This document shows positions 1-9,697 of a stretch of DNA of 64,000 nt, one piece after another. Location of the stretch: assembly GCF_016806835.2 (NCBI RefSeq), contig NZ_CP086111.1, forward strand, positions 4,519,471-4,583,470. Direction: 5' to 3'. Source of the stretch: Skermanella rosea (lineage in GTDB: Bacteria; Pseudomonadota; Alphaproteobacteria; Azospirillales; Azospirillaceae). Made by a program: the position numbers and the translations under genes. Numbering within the stretch: position 1 is the stretch's first letter; each line of letters opens with the position of its first letter. Under the pieces are notes generated by a model that saw nothing but the letters and a program-made list of their open reading frames with translations, made no database searches and was not told where the DNA came from.

Positions 1-25
1 GGGCCGCGAGCGCGCAGGCCGTCAT
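1..25 (-). CDS. Start of the next gene of the leftward operon (partial)
   Basis: An ATG on the minus strand at 25 follows a good ribosome binding site (AAGGAA, complement of 29-34) and opens a frame of eight codons (MTACALAA) before the window edge. It lies 46 bases downstream of the ABC ATPase stop on the same strand, so it is probably the next cistron of that operon, perhaps a hydrolase or transporter subunit. Too little is visible to name it. Confidence 0.3.
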
Positions 26-71
26 CAGTTCCTTGAATGCCACTGTGCTCTATCCCTTCGTTGTCGTGTTT

Positions 72-1988
72 TCAGCGGAAGTCGCCCACCGGATGCCGGG
101 CGACCCAGTGTCCCGGACCGACCTCGACCAGCCGGTCCCAGGCCGGCTCGTCGCCGACCAGCCGCATCGGGCTCGGGATCTCGCCTTCCAGGAGCGGGCG
201 GTTGCGGTCGCGCCGGGCCGGATCGGCGACCGGGACCGCCGCCATCAGCCGGCGGGTATAGGGATGCCGCGGGTTCTCGAAGACGGACTGGCGCGGCCCC
301 AGCTCGACGATCTGCCCCAGGTACATGACGGCGACGCGATGGCTGACCCGCTCCACCACGGCCATGTCGTGGGAGATGAACAGGTAGCTGAGCCGCCGCT
401 TCTCCTGGAGGTCCATGAACAGGTTGACGATCTGCGCCTGGACCGACACGTCCAGCGCCGCCACCGCCTCGTCGGCGATGATCAGTTCGGGCTCGGAGGC
501 GAGCGCCCGCGCGATGCAGATGCGCTGCCGCTGCCCGCCGGAGAACTCGTGCGGGTAGCGCTTGGCGTGGTCGGGAGAAAGGCCGACGTCGGTCAGGAGA
601 CGGGCGACGCGCTCCTCCACTTCCCGCCCGGCCGCCAGCCCGTGGGTGACGAGCGGTTCCGCGATGCTGAAGCCGACCGTCAGGCGCGGGTTCAGCGAGG
701 CGTAGGGGTCCTGGAAGATGTACTGGATCTTGCGGCGCATGCGGCGCCGCTCCTCGGCCTTCATGGCGAAGATGTCCTCGCCCCGGAACCGGATCGACCC
801 GGACTCCGCCTGCTGCAACTGCATGATCGTGCGGCCGGTGGTGGACTTGCCGCAGCCGGACTCGCCGACGATGGCGAGCGTCTCGCCCGGCCGGACGTCG
901 AAGCTGACCCGCTCGACCGCATGGACGCGGCCGACCAGACGGCCGAACAGCCCGCGGCGGACCTCGAACCGCGTGACGAGGTCGCTGACCTCTAGCAGCG
1001 GCTTCTCGTCCCGCCTGACGGTGTCCTGGACCTGCCCGGCATCCGCCGCGACGGCGGGAGCGCCTTCCGCCCTGTCGGACAGCACCGGGAAGCGGCGCGG
1101 CAGCGGTTCCCCCGAGAGGCTGCCGAGCTTCGGGACCGCGGCCAGCAACGCCCTGGTATAGGCCTGCCGGGGCCGCGCGAAGACGTCCTCCACCGGGCCC
1201 TCCTCGACCTTCCGGCCGCCATACATGACGAGCACCCGGTCGGCGACCTCGGCCACCACGCCCATGTCGTGGGTGATGAACATGACGGCCATGCCCATCT
1301 CTTCCTGGAGCGTGCGGATCAGGCGCAGGATCTGGGCCTGGATGGTGACGTCGAGCGCGGTCGTCGGCTCGTCGGCGATCAGCAGGCTCGGCCGGCACGA
1401 CAGGGCCATCGCGATCATCACCCGCTGGCGCATCCCGCCGGACAGCTGGTGGGGATGGCGGTCGAGCAGGCGGCGGGCCTCCGGGATGCGCACCTTCTCC
1501 AGCATCGCCAGCGCCTCGGCGCGGGCCTCGCGCCGGCTCAGCCCCTGGTGCAGCATGACCGCCTCGGCGATCTGGTCGCCGATGGTGAAGACCGGGTTGA
1601 GCGAGGTCATCGGTTCCTGGAAGATCATGGCGATCTCGTCGCCGCGGACCGCGTTCATGGCCGGCAGGGTCTGCCGCGCCAGGTCGCGGCGCGCGCCGTC
1701 GCGCCCCTCCAGCCACAGGGAGCCCGAAGCGATGCGGCCGCCGCCGAACTCGACGAGGCGCATCAGGCTGAGCGAGGTCACCGACTTGCCCGAACCGGAC
1801 TCCCCGACGATGGCCAGCGTCTCGCCGCGGTGGATGGTGAAGCTCAGGTCGTCGACGGCGCGGAAGGCGCCGTCCTCGGTCGGGAACTCCACGGTCAGGC
1901 CCCGGACCTCGATCAGCGGGCCGCCCTGCGTCCTGGAGACGGGGCCGGTGGTGACGTCGATGGTGGCTGTCATGGGTATCCGGGTCAT
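72..1988 (-). CDS. Fused two-domain oligopeptide/dipeptide ABC transporter ATPase (DppD-DppF type)
   Basis: A 638-residue cytoplasmic ATPase that should energise import of peptides or similar solutes. Two complete nucleotide-binding domains are fused: the first has Walker A GESGSGKS at about 62-69, signature LSGGM at 182-186 and Walker B with D206-E207; the second has GESGCGKS at 375-382, FSGGQ at 482-486 and D506-E507. The C-terminal part ([10 protein letters not shown] and beyond) is the oligopeptide-transporter tail. GsiA-type fusions have this length. The second Walker B reads ADEAVAALD where ADEPVSALD is usual. The start is the ATG at 1988, which forms an ATGA overlap with the upstream transaminase stop. 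No binding protein or permease is visible, so the rest of the transporter probably lies left of the window. Confidence 0.9.
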   Translation of the reverse strand: MTRIPMTATIDVTTGPVSRTQGGPLIEVRGLTVEFPTEDGAFRAVDDLSFTIHRGETLAIVGESGSGKSVTSLSLMRLVEFGGGRIASGSLWLEGRDGARRDLARQTLPAMNAVRGDEIAMIFQEPMTSLNPVFTIGDQIAEAVMLHQGLSRREARAEALAMLEKVRIPEARRLLDRHPHQLSGGMRQRVMIAMALSCRPSLLIADEPTTALDVTIQAQILRLIRTLQEEMGMAVMFITHDMGVVAEVADRVLVMYGGRKVEEGPVEDVFARPRQAYTRALLAAVPKLGSLSGEPLPRRFPVLSDRAEGAPAVAADAGQVQDTVRRDEKPLLEVSDLVTRFEVRRGLFGRLVGRVHAVERVSFDVRPGETLAIVGESGCGKSTTGRTIMQLQQAESGSIRFRGEDIFAMKAEERRRMRRKIQYIFQDPYASLNPRLTVGFSIAEPLVTHGLAAGREVEERVARLLTDVGLSPDHAKRYPHEFSGGQRQRICIARALASEPELIIADEAVAALDVSVQAQIVNLFMDLQEKRRLSYLFISHDMAVVERVSHRVAVMYLGQIVELGPRQSVFENPRHPYTRRLMAAVPVADPARRDRNRPLLEGEIPSPMRLVGDEPAWDRLVEVGPGHWVARHPVGDFR

Positions 1989-2842
1989 CCTTGGCTGGCC
2001 TGGCGGCCGATCAGGGCGTCGAAGGCGGCGCGGATCTCGCGCCAGACGGGACCGGGCTTCCCGGACCCGACCGCGGCGCCATCGAGGGTCACGACCGGCG
2101 CCACTTCCTTGGTGGTGCTGGTGATCCAGATCTCGTCGGCCGTCCGAAGCTCCTCCAGCATGACGTTCCGCTCCTGCACCGGGATGCCGTGGTGGCGGGC
2201 GAGCCTGATGACGACCTGCCGGTCGATGCCGTCGAGGATGCGGTGATCGGCGACGGGAGTGGCGATCCGGCCCTCCTTGACGATCAGCACGTTGCTCGAC
2301 GAGCATTCCGTCACCAGCCCGTCGCGGTGCAGGATCGTCTCCAGCGCGTTCCGCTCCTTGGCGGCCTGGGCCGACAGGACGGCGGGAAGCAGGGAGATCG
2401 CCTTGATGTCGCACCGCTGCCAGCGGATATCCGGAGCGGTCACCGCCGGGAAGCCCGCCGCCAGCGCATCGGGCCGCAGGCGGGCGAGCGGCGTGGCGAA
2501 GCCGAACACCGAAGGGGTCGCGTCGGCGGGAAAGGCATGGCCCCGGGTCTCGGGCGCGCCCCGCGTCACCTGGAGATAGACGGTGGCGTCGCCCGCGCCG
2601 CACTCCGCGCGCAGGCGGCGGAAGATCCCCGCGAAGCCGCAGGCGATCGGGTCGAGGGCGATCCTGATTTCGGCGAGGCTGCGCGCCAGCCGGGCGAGAT
2701 GGGCGTCGAGCTCGAAGGCCTCGGTGCCATAGAAGGCCACGACCTCGTACACGCCGTCGCCGAAGACGAAGCCCCGGTCCAGCGGCGAGACCTTCACCGC
2801 GTCCAGGGGCATGTACTGTCCGTTCCAGTAAGCGAGCGTCAA
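1985..2842 (-). CDS. Fold-type IV PLP aminotransferase, D-amino-acid transaminase type
   Basis: A 285-residue PLP enzyme expected to interconvert D-alanine or D-glutamate with 2-oxo acids. The N-terminal motif [16 protein letters not shown] and the length match D-alanine aminotransferases. The PLP lysine is probably K147 (DIKAISLLP) and the cofactor-contacting glutamate E179 (TECSSSN), at the spacing known for the Bacillus enzyme. The start is TTG at 2842, overlapping the regulator stop as TTGA, which implies translational coupling; a later ATG (residue 11) would cut off conserved sequence. It lies between an RpiR regulator and an oligopeptide ABC ATPase, suggesting use of D-amino-acid-containing peptides such as cell-wall fragments. 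A branched-chain aminotransferase activity is the main alternative. Confidence 0.85.
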   Translation of the reverse strand: MTLAYWNGQYMPLDAVKVSPLDRGFVFGDGVYEVVAFYGTEAFELDAHLARLARSLAEIRIALDPIACGFAGIFRRLRAECGAGDATVYLQVTRGAPETRGHAFPADATPSVFGFATPLARLRPDALAAGFPAVTAPDIRWQRCDIKAISLLPAVLSAQAAKERNALETILHRDGLVTECSSSNVLIVKEGRIATPVADHRILDGIDRQVVIRLARHHGIPVQERNVMLEELRTADEIWITSTTKEVAPVVTLDGAAVGSGKPGPVWREIRAAFDALIGRQASQG

Positions 2843-3750
2843 ATGGGATCCTCCGGCGGGGCGGGCGGCTGGGCGGGATCCGCCGGCCCGGCATCGTCGT
2901 CGACGAGATAGGGATAGATGCGTTCGGTGAGTTCGGTGGCGTCGGCGACCGTCTGGCGCCGGCGGGTCAGCACGGCGGCCAGCCCCTCCGCCATCGCGAC
3001 GATCCCGGTGACGGAGGCGTGCAGGACCGGATGCTGGGCGCTGCCGAACAGCGCCACGTCGCAGTAGGGGACGATCGGCGAGGTCGGCGCGTCGGTCAGG
3101 CCGATCACGCCGGCGCCCTGCCCGCGTAGCGACCGGACCAGGTCGATGGTCGACCGGGAGTAGCGGGGGACGGTCAGCCCGATCACCACGTCACCGCCGC
3201 CGATCCGCATGGCGTGCCGCATCATCCGCTCCGGCCCGCCCCAGCCGGTCAGCAGGAGCTGGCCCCTGCAGAAGGGCGCCATGATCTCGGCCGTGAAATC
3301 CGCCAGGGCGGCGCCGATGCCGGCCCCGACGAGAACGACCGTGCCGGCCGACAGGATCATGTCCGCGGCCCTGCCGCAGGCGTCGCCGTTCAGCAGGCGC
3401 TCGCTTTCCTCCACATTGGCGGCGGCGGCGCGGAGGGCGGCCGCGAAGATCGCCGCGGGTTCGCGCGGAGCGCCCTCCTGGTCGCGAAGCTTCTCGATGG
3501 GGCCGATGGTCTGCTGGAACGCCTCGACCGAGCGCGCGCGGAATTCCGCGTAGCCGGCAAGCCCGAGCGCGCGGACGAAGCGGTTGACGGTCGCCACCGA
3601 AACACCCGCGGCACCGGCGAGCTGCTCGATCCCCATGGTGGCCGATTGCAGCGGGTTCGCCAGGATATGGTCCGCCAGCCGGCCATGGGACGCGGACATC
3701 GAACCGCGGTGGTCCAGGATAAGGGAGATGAGGGAACTTCGGCTTTCCAT
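2839..3750 (-). CDS. RpiR/MurR-family transcriptional regulator (HTH + SIS)
   Basis: A 303-residue regulator. Residues about 1-80 form the RpiR helix-turn-helix, with recognition segment [19 protein letters not shown]. Residues about 125-260 form a SIS domain ([29 protein letters not shown]) that in this family senses a phosphorylated sugar or related ligand. It is the first gene of the leftward operon and overlaps the transaminase by four bases, so it most likely controls that operon and possibly the divergent amide cluster starting at 4158. The ligand cannot be predicted; MurR-type relatives sense cell-wall sugars, which would fit the D-amino-acid transaminase. Confidence 0.88.
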   Translation of the reverse strand: MESRSSLISLILDHRGSMSASHGRLADHILANPLQSATMGIEQLAGAAGVSVATVNRFVRALGLAGYAEFRARSVEAFQQTIGPIEKLRDQEGAPREPAAIFAAALRAAAANVEESERLLNGDACGRAADMILSAGTVVLVGAGIGAALADFTAEIMAPFCRGQLLLTGWGGPERMMRHAMRIGGGDVVIGLTVPRYSRSTIDLVRSLRGQGAGVIGLTDAPTSPIVPYCDVALFGSAQHPVLHASVTGIVAMAEGLAAVLTRRRQTVADATELTERIYPYLVDDDAGPADPAQPPAPPEDPI

Positions 3751-3770
3751 CGCACCATGCGCCCGATTGA

Positions 3771-3788
3771 TGAAACATTTTTTTTCGA
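3771..3788. promoter_or_regulatory. A+T-rich dyad upstream of the RpiR regulator, candidate operator
   Basis: Twenty bases upstream of the regulator start lies TGAAACATTTTTTTTCGA, an imperfect dyad of the TGAAA...TTTCA type used by several RpiR regulators, followed by a second GAAACA. It stands out in very GC-rich surroundings. Autoregulatory role is inference. Confidence 0.35.
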
Positions 3789-4061
3789 AACAACACTTTT
3801 ATGCAAGGCTTTTTTTCACCAAGCGAATGGCTAGCCTTATCCCGCGTCCGCTTGGAAATGTCGTCGCCGGTGCCGAAACCCTTGACCGATGATCGGTCAG
3901 GCGATCGGAGGCCAAGAACGCCGTGTTTCGCGGCATAGCGCGGTCAAACTTTGCGCATAGTGTCTGTCCAATAGGCGTGTACGAAATTTGTGCGCGTTTC
4001 AGCGCCAATTTTCTTGATCGTGCTTCCGTATTCTGTATTGGGAATGCAACATAGTTAACGC

Positions 4062-4076
4062 GCTGGTAATACCAGC
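4062..4076. promoter_or_regulatory. Perfect 15-bp palindrome, GntR/FadR-type operator candidate
   Basis: GCTGGTA-A-TACCAGC is a perfect inverted repeat 82 bases before the amidase start. Its core TGGTAATACCA fits the TNGTNNNACNA consensus of FadR-subfamily GntR regulators. The flanking 3751-4157 intergenic stretch holds no gene and is A+T-richer than its surroundings, as expected for a divergent promoter region. No GntR gene lies next to it, so the cognate regulator would be encoded elsewhere (the only one in the window is at 48,806). Confidence 0.45.
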
Positions 4077-4157
4077 TGTCCAGCGAAACGACCGTGGGCA
4101 ACCAGCGTCGCGGGTGGGCGGGAGCCTGCCGCCGGGCGCTTTGATCGGTAGGGCGGT

Positions 4158-5033
4158 GTGCACATGACAGGTGAAGCGGAGATCCAGATTTCATGCTTGC
4201 AGTTCGAGCCGCGGATCGGCGAACTGGAGCGCAACGTCGAGACCAGCATTTCCCTGATCCGCGACGCGGCGGGACAGGGCTCGAAGCTTGTGGTTCTTCC
4301 GGAACTCTGCAGTTCGGGCTATGTGCTCGGCTCCCGGAAGGAGGCCTACGAGCTTTCGGAAACCGTCGAAACCGGAAGCTCCATCGCCGCCTGGGCAAAG
4401 GCGGCGGCCGACCACGACCTCCATGTCGTCGCCGGTTTCCTCGAGCGGCAGGATGATCGCCTCTACAACAGCGCGGCCGTCATCGGGCCCAAGGGTGTGA
4501 TCGGCACCTATCGCAAGAACCATCTGTGGAACGCGGAAGCGCTCTACTTCGAGCGCGGAGACCTGGGATTCCCGGTCTTCCACACGCCGTTCGGCAGGAT
4601 CGGCGTCCTGATCTGCTATGACGGCTGGTTCCCCGAGGCGTGGCGGCTCCTGGCCCTTCAGGGTGCGGATCTGGTTTGTGTTCCGACCAACTGGGTGCCC
4701 ATGGCGGAGCAGCCGGCCAACGCGCCGGCGATGGCCAACATCCTTTGCATGGCGGCCGCCCACAGCAACTCGATGTTCGTCGCCGCCTGCGACAGGATCG
4801 GAACCGAGCGCGGCCAGCCGTTCATCGGGCAGAGCCTGATCATCAATCCCAACGGCTGGCCGATCGCCGGCCCCGCAAGCGTCTCCGAGCCCGCGATGGT
4901 GACCGGCATCTGCAATCTTTCGGCAGCGCGCCGCCAGCGCACCTGGAACAATTTCAACCAGGTCATGCGGGATCGGCGGACCGACCTCTATCCGGAAATG
5001 CTCGGCACGTCGGCGCGGCCCAACTGGTACTGA
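4158..5033 (+). CDS. Nitrilase-superfamily carbon-nitrogen hydrolase (amidase)
   Basis: A 291-residue cytoplasmic hydrolase of C-N bonds, releasing ammonia from an amide or a carbamoyl compound. The catalytic triad of the superfamily is present: E49 (VLPEL), K120 (YRKNHLW) and C153 (LICYDGWFPE). The length is normal for the family. Translation may start at GTG 4158 or at ATG 4164, two codons later. It opens a rightward cluster that continues with an amide/urea-like ABC importer and two further amidases, so the substrate is probably a small amide taken up by that importer. Substrate specificity cannot be read from sequence; N-carbamoyl amino acid or omega-amide hydrolysis are alternatives. Confidence 0.88.
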   Translation: MHMTGEAEIQISCLQFEPRIGELERNVETSISLIRDAAGQGSKLVVLPELCSSGYVLGSRKEAYELSETVETGSSIAAWAKAAADHDLHVVAGFLERQDDRLYNSAAVIGPKGVIGTYRKNHLWNAEALYFERGDLGFPVFHTPFGRIGVLICYDGWFPEAWRLLALQGADLVCVPTNWVPMAEQPANAPAMANILCMAAAHSNSMFVAACDRIGTERGQPFIGQSLIINPNGWPIAGPASVSEPAMVTGICNLSAARRQRTWNNFNQVMRDRRTDLYPEMLGTSARPNWY

Positions 5034-5078
5034 CAAGAACCTCGCCCAATAAACATCACTCAGGACAGGGAAAGAACC

Positions 5079-6230
5079 ATGAAGACGCTTCAATGGATCG
5101 GAGGCCTCGCGCTGCTGGGCGCGCTGATGAACGGCGCCGCCGCGCAGGAGACGGTCAAGATCGGCATCCCGGTCGGACTGAGCGGCGCCAACAGCGTGGT
5201 GGCGCCCTCGGTCGTGCAGTCGAGCCAACTGGCCGTGGAAGAGATCAACGCGGCGGGCGGCATTCTCGGACGGCAGGTCGAATTGGTCGTCGCCGACGAC
5301 GGCAGCGGCGCGCAGGGTGCGCAACGCGCCTTCAACTCCCTGGTCTTCCAGGACGACGTGGACGTCCTGATCTCGATGGAGACGAGCGCCGCCCGCAATG
5401 CCGGCCTGCCGATCGTCAACCGGGCGGGAAAGCCGTACATCTACACATCCTTCTACGAGGGCCGCTCGTGCAGCCCCTGGATGTTCGTCCCCGCCTGGGT
5501 TCCGGACCAGCAGGTCAAGCCGATCGTCGACCATTTCAGCGATACGCTGAACGCGAAGACCTTCTACCTGATCGGCAGCGACTACAATTTCGGGCGCGGC
5601 ATGCTCGAGTTCACGCGGCAATACATCGAAGAAAAGGGCGGCCGGGTCCTGGGTGAGGAATACCTGCCGATGGACGGTTCCGACTGGACTCCGATCATCA
5701 GCGACCTGCGCTCCAAGAACCCCGACGCCCTGATCACCTCCACGGCCGGCGGTGCGCCCAACGTCACCCTGACCAAGCAGCTGCGCAACGCGGGCGTCAC
5801 GATCCCCTACGGCAACCTCGCCGTCGACGAGGGCACCGCCAAGACGATGGGTGCCGATGCCACCGGCATGTTCATCTCGCAGTCCTACATGACCGGCATC
5901 GATAGTGCCGAGAACAAGAAGTTCCTGGATGCGATGCAGAAGAAGTTCGGCGGCGAGCTCAAGACCCCGAACGATCTCTCCGTCCCGCAGTACGAGGCGA
6001 TCTACCTCTACAAGGCCGCCGTCGAGAAGGCCGGTTCCACTGATCCGGAGGAAGTCGTCGAGGCCCTGCCCGAAGTGTCGTTCACCGGGCCGCGCGGCAC
6101 CATCCGGATGGACAAGCAGCACCACACCGCGCTGACGATGTATCTGGGCCAGGTCAAGGACGGCGGCAGCGTCGAGGTCATCAAGACCTTCGAGAACGTC
6201 GATCCCGGCCAGCAGTGCCCAAACCTCTGA
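5079..6230 (+). CDS. Periplasmic substrate-binding protein of a BCAA/amide-type ABC transporter
   Basis: A 383-residue type I periplasmic binding protein. It has an N-terminal signal peptide (residues 1 to about 22, cleavage near GAAAQE) followed by the Leu/Ile/Val-binding fold (IGIPVGLSG, LAVEEINAAGGILGR). The segment YEGRSCSPWMF resembles the corresponding part of urea- and short-chain-amide-binding relatives (UrtA, FmdD, AmiC) more than true LivK. Together with the neighbouring amidases this favours an amide, urea-like or ureido ligand over branched-chain amino acids. It is the first transporter gene, 45 bases after the amidase, with permeases and ATPases following. Confidence 0.85.
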   Translation: MKTLQWIGGLALLGALMNGAAAQETVKIGIPVGLSGANSVVAPSVVQSSQLAVEEINAAGGILGRQVELVVADDGSGAQGAQRAFNSLVFQDDVDVLISMETSAARNAGLPIVNRAGKPYIYTSFYEGRSCSPWMFVPAWVPDQQVKPIVDHFSDTLNAKTFYLIGSDYNFGRGMLEFTRQYIEEKGGRVLGEEYLPMDGSDWTPIISDLRSKNPDALITSTAGGAPNVTLTKQLRNAGVTIPYGNLAVDEGTAKTMGADATGMFISQSYMTGIDSAENKKFLDAMQKKFGGELKTPNDLSVPQYEAIYLYKAAVEKAGSTDPEEVVEALPEVSFTGPRGTIRMDKQHHTALTMYLGQVKDGGSVEVIKTFENVDPGQQCPNL

Positions 6231-6306
6231 TCCTTCGTTCCGTAGGGCGGAAGGCCGCCGATAAGCCGCCCGCCCCGCTTCCAGCACGGCCAAGAACGGA
6301 AACCGG

Positions 6307-7143
6307 ATGGCAGTCCTTCTGCTCGACATCGCGACGACGGCCTCGATGCTCTTCATCGTGGCCACCGGACTGATGATCATCCTCGGCGTCATGAAGCTGA
6401 TCAACTTCGCCCATGGCGCCTTCCTGACCGTGGGCGGCTACACCGCCCATGTCGTCACCGCCCACGGTTACAGCCCCTGGCTGACCATACCGGCCGCCGC
6501 GGCCTTCGGCTTCGTCCTCGGGATCGTGGTCGAACGGCTGGTGGTCCGGCCGCTCTATTCCAGGCCCCTCGACGCGATCCTGGCGACCTGGGGACTGGGG
6601 ATCATCATAGCGCAGGTCATCGTCTTCGCCTTCGGGCGGGAGGTGCAGTTCGCCCAAAGCCCGATCTCGGGGACCGTCGACCTGCTCGGGACCGCCTACT
6701 CCTCTTGGAGGCTCATCCTGATCGGGGTCGCGGTCGTCCTGGGCCTATTGCTGACGGCGCTGCTCTATCTCACCCGCTTCGGCCTCAATGCCCGCGCGGT
6801 GATCATGAACGAGAACCTCGCGCGGGGGCTCGGCATCGACAGCGTCAAGGTGCGCGCCGTGACGTTCGGGCTCGGCGCGGCGCTAGCCTGCGCGGCGGGC
6901 GCCCTGATCACGCCGCTACTGTCGGTGGATCCCAACATGGGCCTGCCCTGGCTGGTCAACTCGTTCATGCTGGTGCTTGTTTCCGGGGTCGCGGTGCCCG
7001 GCCTGGCCCTCGCCTCCCTGGTCCTCGGCGGCGCCCAGGTGCTCGTCAGCACCTTCGTCAGCCCCATCCTCGGCGGCATCACGATCGTCGTGCTCGCGGC
7101 GGTCATCCTGCGCATCAAACCTCAAGGACTCTCCCGTGGCTGA
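6307..7143 (+). CDS. LivH-type ABC transporter permease
   Basis: A 278-residue polytopic inner-membrane protein with about eight hydrophobic segments and the LivH/UrtB hallmarks (GLMIILGVMKLINFAHGAF near residues 22-40; GLPWLVNSFMLVLVSG towards the C-terminus). It forms half of the translocation channel for the preceding binding protein. The coding sequence overlaps the next gene by eight bases, indicating one operon. Confidence 0.88.
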   Translation: MAVLLLDIATTASMLFIVATGLMIILGVMKLINFAHGAFLTVGGYTAHVVTAHGYSPWLTIPAAAAFGFVLGIVVERLVVRPLYSRPLDAILATWGLGIIIAQVIVFAFGREVQFAQSPISGTVDLLGTAYSSWRLILIGVAVVLGLLLTALLYLTRFGLNARAVIMNENLARGLGIDSVKVRAVTFGLGAALACAAGALITPLLSVDPNMGLPWLVNSFMLVLVSGVAVPGLALASLVLGGAQVLVSTFVSPILGGITIVVLAAVILRIKPQGLSRG

Positions 7144-8953
7144 AGCGATTCCGGATACAACCGGGCGGTCGAGACGCCAGATCGGGCGCACGGCCGTGGG
7201 CGCGGCCATCGCCCTGATCATCATCGGTACGGCGCCGCTCTATCTCGGCACCTACATGACGAACATCCTCACCCGCGCGCTGTTCCTCGCGGCCCTGGCG
7301 CTGACGGTGGACCTTGTCTGGGGCTATGCGGGCGTCCTGACCTTCGGGCAGTCGGCCTTCTTCGGCATCGGAGCCTATGCCTGCGCGCTGGTCTTCACCC
7401 ACTGGGGCTTCGGCCCGGGGTGGGCGATCGGCGCGCTGGCCGCCGGCATCGCCGTGGCGATGGTCACGGCCTGGCTGACGGGCCTGCTCTCGTTCTACCA
7501 CGGCGCCTCGCCCCTCTATTCCTCGATCGTCACGCTGGCCCTGCCGATCGTGCTGGTGCAGGTCATCTTCTCCGGCGGGCGCTTCACCGGGTCGAGCAGC
7601 GGCCTGTCCGGGTTCCCGACCTATTACTGGTCGATCGACACCTGGTTCTGGATCGCCGGCGTCTTCCTGGTGGTGGTCGGCTCCCTCGCGTGGCTCTTCG
7701 TCCGCAGCGACTACGGCCGCATCCTGGTGGCGATCCGGGAAAACGAGGACCGCTGCGCCTATCTCGGCATCCCGGTTTCCCGGATCAAGACCGGCCTCTT
7801 CGTGGCCTGCGCCGGCATCGCGGCCGTCGCCGGTTTCGGCTACGCGGCCTTTTCCAACGTGGTGGCGCCGGAACTGGCCGGCTTTCTCCTGGGCACCGAG
7901 TCCCTGATCTGGGTGGCTCTCGGCGGGCGGGGCACGCTCATCGGCCCGATCCTGGGCGCAATCGGCATCGACGTCACGTCATCATATCTGTCGGGCAACC
8001 TGCCGTTCCTCTGGAACTTCATCGTCGGCGTCACCTTCGTGGTCGTCATCATCCTGCTGCCGAACGGCGTGGCGTCCCTTGTGACGGGCGCATGGCGCCG
8101 GTACCGCAGGCGCGATGCCGCCGACGGGGAGACGGCACGGGGAACCGGCATCAGGCTCGTCTCCTCCGCCAAGGGGAGCCCGGCCGCCACGAGCGGCTCT
8201 ACCGCCCCGATCCGGATCGACGGCCTGACGTGCCGGTACGGCAGCCTGACCGTGCTGGACGGCATCCAGGTCGAGGGCATCGCGGGGCAACTGCTCAGCA
8301 TCGTCGGGCCGAACGGCGCCGGCAAGACGACCCTGATGCGCTGCATCAGCAACGGCACGGAGCGCACCGGCGGCACCGTCGCGATCGCCGGGACCGAGAT
8401 CGGGCGGAGCTCGCCGCAGCGGATCGTCGGGCTCGGCGTCGGTCGCAGCTTCCAGAACACCAGCTTGTTCGACAGCCTGACCGTCGGCGAGTGCCTCAAG
8501 CTGGCCCGCTACCGCATCGACGGAGCCAGCGGCCTCCATCGGAGCGAGACGGTGGCGCTGCCCGATCCGGCGCTGGAAATCCTGGCGGCCACCGGCCTGG
8601 ACCACAAACTGGGCGTTGAAACGAGATACCTGTCGCACGGCATGAAGCGCGGGCTCGAACTGGCGATGGTCCTCGCCACCGAGCCGCGCGTCCTGCTGCT
8701 GGACGAACCGACGGCCGGCCTTACCCGGCCCGAGCGAGTCGCGATCGGGCATGTCCTGACCCGGCTGGTCGAGGAATACCGCCTCTGCATCTTCCTGATC
8801 GAGCACGACCTCGATTTCGTCCGGGAAATTTCCAACCGCATCGTCGTCCTGCACCAGGGCAAGCTGCTGCTCGACGGCACGGTCGAGGAGGTCGTCTCGT
8901 CCGATCTCGTCAAGGCCGTCTATGCCGGTCAGGAACTGGAGACCGCACCGTGA
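7136..8953 (+). CDS. Fused LivM-type permease and LivG-type ATPase
   Basis: A 605-residue fusion. Residues 1 to about 335 are the second permease (GYAGVLTFGQSAFFGIGAYA is the LivM hallmark). Residues about 358-605 are an ATPase with Walker A GPNGAGKT near 391 and Walker B LLLDEPTAGL. The ATPase signature reads LSHGMKRGLELAM; LSHG is the form seen in urea-transporter UrtD proteins rather than the usual LivG sequence, supporting an amide or urea-like substrate. The start is the GTG at 7136, with AAGGA seven bases upstream and an eight-base overlap with the preceding permease; the same frame stays open further upstream but only as a shadow of that gene. Permease-ATPase fusions of this kind are known in alphaproteobacteria. 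Confidence 0.88.
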   Translation: MAEAIPDTTGRSRRQIGRTAVGAAIALIIIGTAPLYLGTYMTNILTRALFLAALALTVDLVWGYAGVLTFGQSAFFGIGAYACALVFTHWGFGPGWAIGALAAGIAVAMVTAWLTGLLSFYHGASPLYSSIVTLALPIVLVQVIFSGGRFTGSSSGLSGFPTYYWSIDTWFWIAGVFLVVVGSLAWLFVRSDYGRILVAIRENEDRCAYLGIPVSRIKTGLFVACAGIAAVAGFGYAAFSNVVAPELAGFLLGTESLIWVALGGRGTLIGPILGAIGIDVTSSYLSGNLPFLWNFIVGVTFVVVIILLPNGVASLVTGAWRRYRRRDAADGETARGTGIRLVSSAKGSPAATSGSTAPIRIDGLTCRYGSLTVLDGIQVEGIAGQLLSIVGPNGAGKTTLMRCISNGTERTGGTVAIAGTEIGRSSPQRIVGLGVGRSFQNTSLFDSLTVGECLKLARYRIDGASGLHRSETVALPDPALEILAATGLDHKLGVETRYLSHGMKRGLELAMVLATEPRVLLLDEPTAGLTRPERVAIGHVLTRLVEEYRLCIFLIEHDLDFVREISNRIVVLHQGKLLLDGTVEEVVSSDLVKAVYAGQELETAP

Positions 8954-9681
8954 GCGGAACGAATATGGAAGCCGCCGGCAGAAGCCGGCTGGAGATCGCC
9001 GGCCTGAGCAGCGGATACGGCGCCGCGACGGTCATCCGCGACGTCTCGTTCTCGATCGCACCGGGCGAGATCCTGGTCGTCCTGGGCAAGAACGGGATGG
9101 GCAAGTCGACGCTGCTGAAGACCATCATGGGCTTCGTCCGGGCCAGGACCGGCACGATCCGCCTGGACGGGAACGAGATCACGAACCGCGCGCCGCACCT
9201 CAACGCCCGCGAGGCGCTGGCCTACACGCCGCAGGAATATGCGATCTTCCAGGATCTCACCGTCGAGGAGAACCTTCGGCTGGGGGTGACCGAGGATCGC
9301 CTCCTCGGCGAACGGATGGACGAGGTCGAGGCTGCCTTCCCGGTCATCGCCAAGCGGTTCAAGCAGCGGGCGGGAACGCTGAGCGGCGGCGAGCAGAAGA
9401 TGCTGCTGCTGTCGCGCAGCCTCGTCTCCCGGCCCAAGATCATGCTGATTGACGAGATCTCCGAGGGCCTCCAGCCTTCGATGGTGAACAGGATGGCGCA
9501 GGTCCTGCGCTCGACCAAGGAGCGGAACGGGGTGACCGTCCTGCTGGTCGAGCAGAACCTGCCCTTCGCCCTGTCCGTCGCCGACCGCTACGCGATCCTG
9601 AAGATCGGCGAGATCGTGGAGGAAGGCGACGTGGCGCACGCCGACACCGCCGCGGCCCTGGAGCAGCATTTGCGCATCTGA
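8950..9681 (+). CDS. LivF-type ABC transporter ATPase
   Basis: A 243-residue ATPase, the second nucleotide-binding subunit of the importer. Walker A is GKNGMGKST (about 47-55), signature LSGGEQKM, Walker B IMLIDEISEGLQP, all in LivF/UrtE order and spacing. The GTG start at 8950 overlaps the previous stop as GTGA, so expression is coupled. An in-frame ATG six codons later is an alternative start. Confidence 0.88.
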   Translation: MSGTNMEAAGRSRLEIAGLSSGYGAATVIRDVSFSIAPGEILVVLGKNGMGKSTLLKTIMGFVRARTGTIRLDGNEITNRAPHLNAREALAYTPQEYAIFQDLTVEENLRLGVTEDRLLGERMDEVEAAFPVIAKRFKQRAGTLSGGEQKMLLLSRSLVSRPKIMLIDEISEGLQPSMVNRMAQVLRSTKERNGVTVLLVEQNLPFALSVADRYAILKIGEIVEEGDVAHADTAAALEQHLRI

Positions 9682-9697
9682 TGCGGAGGAACCAAGC

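Noticed and set aside
25..1716. 563-codon minus-strand frame in another phase of the ABC ATPase
   Set aside because: Arg/Pro/Gly-rich out-of-phase frame; the ATPase frame has all Walker and signature motifs.
4191..6404. 737-codon open frame on the minus strand opposite the amidase and binding-protein genes
   Set aside because: It is the shadow of two well-supported genes in high-GC DNA; its product is rich in Arg, Gly, Asp, Val and Leu without any domain.
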